From a virus, in IMG/VR virus record IMGVR_UViG_3300033149_006617, positions 1-64,000 of that record: a stretch of 64,000 bases of DNA, one strand, 5' to 3'. The position numbers and the translations under genes were made by a program. Positions 59,024-64,000 of this stretch are shown in pieces (position 1 is the stretch's first letter; every line of letters starts with the position of its first letter). The notes below the pieces were generated by a model, which was not told the origin of the DNA, did no database searches, and saw only the letters and a program-made list of their open reading frames with translations.

Positions 59024-59128
59024 CTACCTCCCCCATTTATTGTTAATGTCCCTCAGCCTCCTTTCCAACCTTCTCATTCTCTTCTTTGTTTTCCATTTCC
59101 ACCACCATGTTTTGATTTTCTTTACCAT
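59024..59128 (-). CDS. 34-residue Trp/Lys-rich basic microprotein
   Basis: ATG 59128 with AAAGGAGAATAGAAA. MVKKIKTWWWKWKTKKRMRR then LERRLRD. Paralogue of the gene at 58858. First gene after leader copy 3 and the 59.5-kb promoter. Confidence 0.5.
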   Translation of the reverse strand: MVKKIKTWWWKWKTKKRMRRLERRLRDINNKWGR

Positions 59129-59144
59129 TTTCTATTCTCCTTTC

Positions 59145-59250
59145 CCGTTTTATTTTGTGCCCCAATAGGAAGGAACCCGAAGATTCTTTCTTATTGAGGC
59201 GCAAAATTCTGCGCCGCCGATTTTACCCGCAATTTTTCGCGGGAAAGAAA
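59145..59250 (-). repeat. Three-hairpin leader element, copy 3
   Basis: TTTATTTTGTGCCCC, hairpin A (CAATAGGAA with TTCTTATTG, one G-T pair), hairpin B (GCGCAAAATTCTGCGC) and hairpin C (CCCGCAATTTTTCGCGGG, imperfect). Ends at the ribosome site of the gene at 59128. Confidence 0.6.
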
Positions 59251-59261
59251 ATCCCCCACAA

Positions 59262-59340
59262 AAAATTTTTAAATTTTTACCCCCCACAAAAAATCGCGCC
59301 AAGACAGGAAAAATCCGCTCCGAACAGATTCTACCCCCCT
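59262..59340 (-). repeat. Third, degenerate FACL-like copy
   Basis: On the minus strand a frame reads LFGADFSCLGAIFCGG, similar to the FACL signature, with no start codon. Same order relative to the hairpins as elsewhere. Weak similarity. Confidence 0.3.
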
Positions 59341-59359
59341 AATACCAGACTCACCTTAG

Positions 59360-59378
59360 TTGATAATAATGCTATCAA
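59360..59378. promoter_or_regulatory. Operator-like inverted repeat
   Basis: TTGATAATAATGCTATCAA: TTGATA and TATCAA arms. Shares TTGATA with the direct repeats at 59465-59494. Lies downstream of the 59.5-kb promoter. Confidence 0.4.
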
Positions 59379-59464
59379 CATTGTTGCTATTGGTAGGTTT
59401 GCATAAGTTTATAGGCATTTTCTTGCATATATAAGTTTGACTATATTTTCTTATGCAAATCTGT

Positions 59465-59506
59465 ATTGATATATGTTGATATATTTGTTGATATTATTAT
59501 TGTCAA
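59465..59506 (-). promoter_or_regulatory. Internal leftward promoter with TTGATAT repeats
   Basis: Minus strand TTGACA (59506-59501), 17-nt spacer, TATATC (59483-59478). Three TTGATAT direct repeats (plus strand, 59465, 59476 and 59488) overlap the -10 and spacer at 11-12 bp intervals, as expected for a repressor array. Confidence 0.6.
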
Positions 59507-59524
59507 GGTGCGCTTGTGAAGGAT

Positions 59525-59636
59525 CGGGCTTGTTGCCCGCAGACGGGCTTAGTGCCCGGGCTTCGGGCTTGTTGCCCGCAGACGGGCTTAGTGCCCGGGC
59601 TTCGGGCTTGTTGCCCGCAGACGGGCTTAGTGCCCG
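59525..59636. repeat. 39-bp tandem repeat, three copies
   Basis: Units start at 59525, 59564 and 59603 (last truncated to 34 bp). Each has two small hairpins, GGGC-TTGTT-GCCC and GGGC-TTAGT-GCCC, joined by GCAGAC. Between a terminator and a promoter. The plus-strand reading frame across it is not considered coding. Confidence 0.75.
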
Positions 59637-59692
59637 ATATTTTCAACGCCATTCCCTTGCGAGAATTGTTTTGTGTGCCTTCTTAAATGCCG

Positions 59693-59727
59693 AAAATCCC
59701 TCCTGCCTTGAAGGCAGGAGGGATTTT
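59693..59727. terminator. Strong bidirectional terminator
   Basis: 17-bp perfect inverted repeat AAAATCCCTCCTGCCTT (59693-59709) around G59710; TTTT on both sides. It lies 20 nt after the stop of the leftward gene at 59747, so it ends transcripts from the 61-kb promoter. Confidence 0.8.
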
Positions 59728-59746
59728 CGCGCCAAAGAGAAAACGA

Positions 59747-60103
59747 CTAACTTATACCAAGTATCCTCTTCGCCTCCTCTATTCGCGCCATTTCTTCTTC
59801 GATCTTCTTGCGCGCTTCTTCCACCGTACTTGCGTTGAATCTGCGCGCAATACGTGCGTCACGCAATTGTTTGGCCTTGGCGTTGATCTTCGCGCCAAGG
59901 GATTCTGCGGTGTCGGCGTTATCCTGGAGGTGTTCGAGAACGACTTCGAGCACCAGATTGCCAACACCGTGTACAGAATAATACTCTTCCTCAACGCCGA
60001 GTGTTTCGTAGAACTCCTTGCGTTCAGAAGGGCGAAGGCTTAGAGGGTAAGTGAACCCCTTCTCGACGGCATTGACTTCTTGTGTGAACTTGCTGGACAT
60101 CAT
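59747..60103 (-). CDS. Helical protein, unknown
   Basis: 118 residues from ATG 60103 (GAAGGAGGCAAC). Helical with a coiled C-terminus (TVEEARKKIEEEMARIEEAK). Start region KFTQEVNAVEKGFTYPLSL. Last gene before the terminator. No family recognised. Confidence 0.5.
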   Translation of the reverse strand: MMSSKFTQEVNAVEKGFTYPLSLRPSERKEFYETLGVEEEYYSVHGVGNLVLEVVLEHLQDNADTAESLGAKINAKAKQLRDARIARRFNASTVEEARKKIEEEMARIEEAKRILGIS

Positions 60104-60158
60104 GTTGCCTCCTTCGGCAAGAATTGTGCGCGAAAAATCGCGCAAACAAGGGAACGGC

Positions 60159-60359
60159 CTAACGACTAATGTTCACCTCCTTTGGCCTCCAAAATTTGCG
60201 CGGAAGAATGATGAACTTAGCCGGGCGAAGGCCACAACGTACGGTGTCTTCGTTTTCGTCACGGGTTTGCGCAAGGCTATACACTTGGCCTTCTCGCAAG
60301 TATGTGTGGCCCTTGCCTATTACTTTAACCCTTACCTCTGTCTCGTCGCGAATTTGCAT
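60159..60359 (-). CDS. Small beta protein, unknown
   Basis: 66 residues; AAGGAGGCGCACAGA upstream. TEVRVKVIGKGHTYLREGQV resembles an SH3/OB-type fold. Unknown. Confidence 0.5.
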   Translation of the reverse strand: MQIRDETEVRVKVIGKGHTYLREGQVYSLAQTRDENEDTVRCGLRPAKFIILPRKFWRPKEVNISR

Positions 60360-60390
60360 TCTGTGCGCCTCCTTGCGGAAATTTTGCGGG

Positions 60391-60690
60391 CTAAGAAGAA
60401 CGACTAACGACAGCCTCTGCTATATCATTCGCCTCCTTTCGGGAAAGCCCAAAGACTTCTGTTAACGCAAGTGCAACTTTTTCGCGGACGAATGTAGGGA
60501 AAAAATGCACAATACAGTCTTTCCCTTCTATCGCAATTCGCTTTTCTGCTATACTGTTGCTAATTACCCACTCGCCCCCACACACACTTATACCGTTGCA
60601 CTTATACAGTTGCTTTAATTTGTACAGCCGGGGAGGGCGTACGTCAGGGTACACCTCCTCTAATTCTGTCACCACAAAAACTTTTTTCAT
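60391..60690 (-). CDS. Small protein, unknown
   Basis: 99 residues; GAAGGAGGCAAAAGA upstream. Starts MKKVFVVTELEEVYPDVRPP, two Cys in CNGISVCGGEW, helical end. Unknown. Confidence 0.5.
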   Translation of the reverse strand: MKKVFVVTELEEVYPDVRPPRLYKLKQLYKCNGISVCGGEWVISNSIAEKRIAIEGKDCIVHFFPTFVREKVALALTEVFGLSRKEANDIAEAVVSRSS

Positions 60691-60731
60691 TCTTTTGCCT
60701 CCTTCGGCAAAATTTTCGCCGGAAAGAAAGA

Positions 60732-60935
60732 CTACCTCCGCCCTCCTTCCTTTAATACGTTAACACCGTAACACCGGTTGAGATGCTTGGCCCATGCCCG
60801 AATCGCCTTGACGTAAGGATCACCAGACCGGCCTTGCGCCTCCGTCCACTGCGCAGAGGCAACCTCGTACGCCCGGGCATTGGCCTTGCCCGCCTTGCGC
60901 AGACCGGCCAACGTCCAAGGTTTGTACACCTTCAC
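60732..60935 (-). CDS. First gene of the long leftward operon, small basic protein
   Basis: 67 residues from GTG or ATG region at 60935, with AAGGAGGAGGCGAT upstream. VYKPWTLAGLRKAGKANARA, Trp/Arg-containing and basic, helical. The first product from an operator-controlled promoter may be a regulator or early host-takeover protein; that is inference. Confidence 0.5.
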   Translation of the reverse strand: MKVYKPWTLAGLRKAGKANARAYEVASAQWTEAQGRSGDPYVKAIRAWAKHLNRCYGVNVLKEGGRR

Positions 60936-60957
60936 GTCTATCGCCTCCTCCTTGCGC

Positions 60958-61001
60958 TATAGTGTAGTATACACTATACCATACTTGCGCGTGTTTGTAA
61001 A
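60958..61001 (-). promoter_or_regulatory. Operator-promoter of the leftward operon
   Basis: Minus strand TTTACA (61001-60996), 17-nt spacer, TATAGT (60978-60973). A perfect 21-bp palindrome TATAGTGTA-GTA-TACACTATA (60958-60978) covers the -10 and start site, an ideal repressor operator. The XRE protein at 62073 is a candidate ligand. Confidence 0.75.
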
Positions 61002-61046
61002 CCCCCTTTACAAAAAAAGTTTAAGTTTTTTTGTTTGAAGGATCGC

Positions 61047-61127
61047 TTGGCCCTTTGGCCCCTTGGCCCCTTGGCCCCTTGGCCCTTTGGCCCCTTGGCC
61101 CCTTGGCCCCTTGGCCCCTTGGCCCCT
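61047..61127. repeat. 9-bp tandem repeat (CCCCTTGGC)n
   Basis: About ten units of CCCCTTGGC or CCCTTTGGC. On one strand it is Gly/Cys-type palindromic (GGCC in each unit). Gene-free; just upstream of the leftward promoter. Confidence 0.75.
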
Positions 61128-61467
61128 TGTTTCCGAGTCTTATACTTTCTTACTTTCTTACTCCGAAAACGCGACCAAAATTTTTGATCGGGATGTGTAG
61201 TATGTTAACAATATCACACAAGTTCCAACGCGCCCCTGTATAAGTTTGTACAAGTTTAGTGCTGTTTACTTGGGCAAACCCTCCTGGGAGGGGGTATATA
61301 CATATATGCGAATATCCGAATATTTTGGGGGGCTGCCCGCATACCCCACCTTCAAACGCGGGTGAACTTTTGAAAATTTCAGAATCAAAAAATTGAAAAG
61401 AATAATGAAGGGGATAATTATTGAAAGAACAACCACGGTGAGGCAGGTAAACTTCTGAGGATTCCAA

Positions 61468-61907
61468 CCTGCCTGTGCGGAGCACGCAGACAGGCAGACA
61501 GGTATAAATACAAAAATAGTTATAAGAATGAGTAGAAGAGTAATGAATAAAGTAATTAGAAGAGTAATGAAAGAAATAATGAACAAAATAAGCAGAAGCA
61601 TAATGAATAGAATAAGTAAAAGTATAACGAACAGAATAATTAGAAAAGTAGTAGATAAAACAAGCAGAAGAATAATGATGAATAAAATGAGAAGAATAAT
61701 GATGAATAAAATGAGAAGAATAATGAATGGGGAGAATAGTAGAGGGAGGAGGATAGTGGAGGTGGTTTTCTTTTTCCCGCGAAATTTTATTTTGGGGGAA
61801 TTTTTTCCGCCCTGCCTGTGCAGAAGGCAGACAGGGAAAAATTTTTATTTTGAGGGAGGGCTAATTTGGCCCGAAGACATGCCTGCCTATGCAGAAGGCA
61901 GACAGGC
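61468..61907. repeat. Dispersed CCTGCCTGTGC / GCAGACAGG palindromic repeats
   Basis: Copies at 61468-61502, 61811-61836 and 61882-61907, each CCTGCCT(G/A)TGC, short spacer, GCAGACAGG. A further set lies inside the gene at 62073 (62146-62193). They look like REP-type elements. Confidence 0.65.
61503..61760. repeat. Purine-rich AT low-complexity tract
   Basis: Plus strand made of AGAATAATGAATAAAATGAG-like units with almost no C. The open frame over it is repetitive Arg/Met/Ile/Asn and is not convincing. The region 61.0-62.07 kb contains no gene I can support. Confidence 0.55.
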
Positions 61908-62001
61908 GTATGTAGCCTACGGGGGTAGCCCCTAGCAAGGCAGACCTGAGCTAGGCCCTCTTAGGGCCACAAAAAATCTTCAAAAAATTCCGCCGAGGGG
62001 G

Positions 62002-62030
62002 TTGACTTTCTTTTTTAGATGTGTTAGAGT
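62002..62030 (+). promoter_or_regulatory. Rightward promoter of the regulator gene
   Basis: TTGACT (62002-62007), 17-nt spacer, TAGAGT (62025-62030), 43 nt before the ATG at 62073. Diverges from the leftward promoter about 1 kb away. Confidence 0.6.
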
Positions 62031-62072
62031 GGCCCCCAGAAGGGCGAAATAATTATTGAAGGAGGGATGAAC

Positions 62073-62774
62073 ATGAGTGCGGAAGACATGGGTAATGAAG
62101 ACATGAGCAAAGACATGGGTAAGGAAGACATGGATAATGGTGGTGGCCTGTCTGCCTGTCTGCCTTCGTCCAGGCAGGCCTCGGCACAGGCAGGTACGAA
62201 GCACCGGACGAACGATGACGCAAAGCAACACATTGCGGCTGTGGTGGCGGGGTACATGGAGATGGCTGGGATTAACAAGTCAGAGATGGGCTGGAGGGCC
62301 CAGATGCATCCCAGCCAAATCAGCACATTGCTGAAGGGCAATTTGGACATCAGGGTGAGCACGGCGATGCGGCTGGCTGACGCCATTGGGATCAGTCTGG
62401 ATGAATTGGTAGGGCGCGAGTTGCCAGAGGAACTACCTGAGGATGAATTACCAGAGGAGGAACTACCAGAGGAGGAACTACCAGAGGAGGAACTACCAGA
62501 GGATGGCGAGAACGTAGGAGAGGAAATAGAAGGGGATGAGGAAATAGAAGGGGATGAGGAAATAGAAGGGGATGAGGAAGGGGAGATGGAAGATGAAGAA
62601 GAGGAATACGACGATGAGGAGGAATATGAGGATGAAGTAGAAGTTGAAAATGATGAAGAAAATAACGAAGAAAATAACGAGGAGAGTAATGAGGAGAATA
62701 ATGAAGAGAATAGCGAAGAAAATAATGAAATAGAAATAGACGATGATGATATAGAGTGGGTATGGGAGGAGTGA
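62073..62774 (+). CDS. XRE-type helix-turn-helix regulator with long acidic repeat tail
   Basis: 233 residues from ATG 62073 (GGAGGG 6 nt upstream). Residues 50-115: AAVVAGYMEMAGINKSEMGW, QMHPSQISTLLKGNLDIRVS and AMRLADAIGISLDELVGREL, a standard HTH_XRE domain. Residues 1-45 contain a REP-like palindrome in the coding DNA. Residues 120-233 are tandem ELPEE, EIEGDE and NEENNEE acidic repeats. Likely a repressor; the acidic tail may mimic DNA or bind partners. Confidence 0.7.
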   Translation: MSAEDMGNEDMSKDMGKEDMDNGGGLSACLPSSRQASAQAGTKHRTNDDAKQHIAAVVAGYMEMAGINKSEMGWRAQMHPSQISTLLKGNLDIRVSTAMRLADAIGISLDELVGRELPEELPEDELPEEELPEEELPEEELPEDGENVGEEIEGDEEIEGDEEIEGDEEGEMEDEEEEYDDEEEYEDEVEVENDEENNEENNEESNEENNEENSEENNEIEIDDDDIEWVWEE

Positions 62775-62853
62775 GGATTTCTTTGGTGCGGAAATTTTTG
62801 GGATTTTTTGTGCGGGAATTTTCTGTGCGGGGATTTTTTGTGGTGCTTTTTTG

Positions 62854-63399
62854 ATGCTGTTGGGGTGTGCGGTAGTGGTAGTAGGTGGGGCTAATGACGA
62901 GCAGATAAGTGACGAGCAAATAAATGAGCAAATAAATAAGGAACAAAAAATAAAATCACAACAAGTAGCACGTATAGAGAACAGGTTGATGGTGGAGTTT
63001 CATTGGGGGCGCGAAAAAGCCCATGCTTGGGCTAATCAGGCGGTGTATCTGGCGCATGAGTATGACGTAAGCCCCTACATTTTATTTGGAGTGTGGATGG
63101 TGGAGACCGGTGGTACCCTTAATCCTAATGTTAAAGGAAGAGCTGGAGAAAGGGGAATATGTCAATTCCTCCCATCCACCGCGAAAAATAATGGCTATGA
63201 TTGGAGCAAGGTCTGCAATCCAAAATATTGGCACTACCAGATGTTAATGACAGCACAACACTTGAGAGGATTGGGGGATAGATGCGGTTCGTTGGAAGGT
63301 GCACTCTATAGGTACAACGGCAATAAAAAATATATAAAATGGGTAAAAAGAGCGGCAAAGAAATGGGAGATATTCCCATTACCAAAGGAGGAAAGATAA
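62854..63399 (+). CDS. Lytic transglycosylase (SLT-like), signal region possibly out of frame
   Basis: 181 residues. VSPYILFGVWMVETGG (catalytic Glu), ERGICQFLPSTAKNNG and EGALYRYNGNKKY are goose-lysozyme/SLT motifs. The N-terminus begins LLGCAVVVVGG, a lipobox-like end without its basic and hydrophobic start; that missing part (VRKFLGFFVREF, FFVVLF) lies just upstream in another frame ending in a T6 run. It would cleave peptidoglycan, perhaps for DNA entry or lysis. Confidence 0.7.
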   Translation: MLLGCAVVVVGGANDEQISDEQINEQINKEQKIKSQQVARIENRLMVEFHWGREKAHAWANQAVYLAHEYDVSPYILFGVWMVETGGTLNPNVKGRAGERGICQFLPSTAKNNGYDWSKVCNPKYWHYQMLMTAQHLRGLGDRCGSLEGALYRYNGNKKYIKWVKRAAKKWEIFPLPKEER

Positions 63400-63677
63400 T
63401 GAAAAAGGCAATATTTTGTAAGGATGTATCTGAGAAGTTCAGTGGAGATGCGGAATTGTATCGAATGGACCCGCCGCTGAATGGATACGAATATGTAGTA
63501 TCTTCTGCGGCGATGGCTATGTTTACCGGCCCAGAGACTTATCTATTTGGTGCTGATGAGAATGGTGAGGTCCTGGATTGGATGGAATTGGATGGTAGCA
63601 TCAGGGGCGTATATGATCCTGAAGGGGCTATTGAGACTGCCGGATATGTTATTGTGGGGAAAGATGACGAAGAATGA
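63399..63677 (+). CDS. Small protein, unknown
   Basis: 92 residues from ATG 63399 (AAAGGAGGAAAGATA), overlapping the previous stop (TAATG). KAIFCKDVSEKFSGD at the start, acidic end. No family recognised. Confidence 0.5.
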   Translation: MKKAIFCKDVSEKFSGDAELYRMDPPLNGYEYVVSSAAMAMFTGPETYLFGADENGEVLDWMELDGSIRGVYDPEGAIETAGYVIVGKDDEE

Positions 63678-63727
63678 ATTTATAAATAAAACGAACTTGT
63701 ATTACGCAATGTTAAAGGAGGGGTCAG

Positions 63728-64000
63728 ATGGATATTCCTCAATGGAATGAAAAGCAAGGTGATGTTATAGATATTGCCAAGTTGTGGCATGATGAGGCAG
63801 AATCAGGGCGGGTTTGGTTGTGGGGGATTTTGGATAAGGATTTGGCATTGCCTATTGTAGCCTATATGAACAAGCTCAACCAGGATGAAAATCTAAAGGC
63901 TATTGTAATATATATAAATTGCCGAGGAGGGAAAGCCGACCAGCTCTTTGCAATAGTAGACCAAATGAGAACGATGAGGACCGGTGTAGTTACTGTGGTT
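63728..64000 (+). CDS. ClpP-like serine protease, 3' end outside window
   Basis: 91 residues seen, ATG 63728 with AAAGGAGGGGTC. VWLWGILDKDLALPIVAYMN and AIVIYINCRGGKADQLFAIV match the first Clp-fold strands; INCRGG is the oxyanion-hole loop (INSPGG in ClpP). The catalytic Ser should lie just beyond the window. In phages this fold is often a capsid maturation protease; with regulator and transglycosylase next to it the role is open. Confidence 0.7.
   Translation, partial: MDIPQWNEKQGDVIDIAKLWHDEAESGRVWLWGILDKDLALPIVAYMNKLNQDENLKAIVIYINCRGGKADQLFAIVDQMRTMRTGVVTVV

Noticed and set aside
59473-59838. Plus-strand frame across the 39-bp repeats
   Set aside because: Product is GLLPADGLSARAS-type repetition from hairpin DNA, opposite to a real gene at its end.
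61528-61935. Plus-strand 135-residue frame
   Set aside because: Low-complexity Arg/Met/Ile/Asn repeats and REP-like DNA; no ribosome site and no protein-like pattern.
61945-61980. Terminator GGCCCT-CTTA-GGGCC before the regulator promoter
   Set aside because: The stem is real but followed by ACAAAAAATC instead of a T-run on the plus strand, and no T-run follows on the minus strand.
62392-62946. Minus-strand frame opposite the acidic tail gene
   Set aside because: It is the complement of the repetitive acidic coding sequence (Pro/Leu/His-rich) and has no ribosome site.
63664-63750. 28-residue frame between 63664 and 63750
   Set aside because: It overlaps two better-supported genes and has no usable ribosome site.

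Overview
The window is a stretch of a tailed-bacteriophage genome (Caudoviricetes, long-tailed siphovirus type). It carries head-tail joining genes, a tail-tube gene, a frameshifted tail-assembly chaperone, a 660-residue tape measure, tail hub genes, a holin/endolysin cassette and a nearly complete replisome. No rRNA or ordinary tRNA gene was found. Genes are tightly packed with many ATGA/GTGA stop-start overlaps, strong GGAGG ribosome sites and frequent GTG/TTG starts. Promoters fit a sigma-70 host (TTGAC[AT], 17 nt, TANANT). The host cannot be named from the sequence.

Layout. 1-27.4 kb, plus strand: virion proteins interleaved with a surface-sugar set (GT2-GT9 fusion, pyruvyl-transferase-like gene, nucleotide-sugar dehydratase, NeuA-like cytidylyltransferase, thiamine-diphosphate enzyme, HldE-like kinase, second GT9), then holins, a metallophosphoesterase, a HAD phosphatase and a cell-wall hydrolase. 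32.2-27.4 kb, minus strand: one operon with three Y-RNA-like non-coding RNAs, a Ro60 (TROVE-vWA) protein, thioredoxin, a small basic protein and a uracil-DNA-glycosylase/DNA polymerase I fusion. 32.3-44.3 kb, plus strand: O-type initiator with iterons inside its gene, methyltransferase, DnaB-like helicase, SNF2 helicase, SSB-like protein, RecA, second methyltransferase, Cas4-like nuclease and DnaG primase.

61.0-44.3 kb, minus strand: a long operon of mostly small genes starting at a palindromic operator-promoter. It includes an amidoligase with a class-II glutamine amidotransferase, a pentapeptide-repeat protein, an HExxH protein, many zinc-ribbon and basic microproteins, and at its far end RuvB, a tyrosine recombinase and a beta clamp. 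Its spacers carry related hairpins. 61-62 kb is a gene-poor, repeat-rich divergent region. 62-64 kb, plus strand: an XRE-type regulator with a repetitive acidic tail, a lytic transglycosylase, a small protein and the start of a ClpP-like protease.

The most notable content is the phage-encoded Ro60 RNP locus. Two of its RNAs carry a circularly permuted tRNA mimic and one is a minimal form without it, all in one transcription unit with the DNA polymerase. Other strong signals are a textbook -1 frameshift site, an origin of iterons in the initiator gene, the amidoligase cassette, and a dispersed hairpin-leader family with compensatory base changes.
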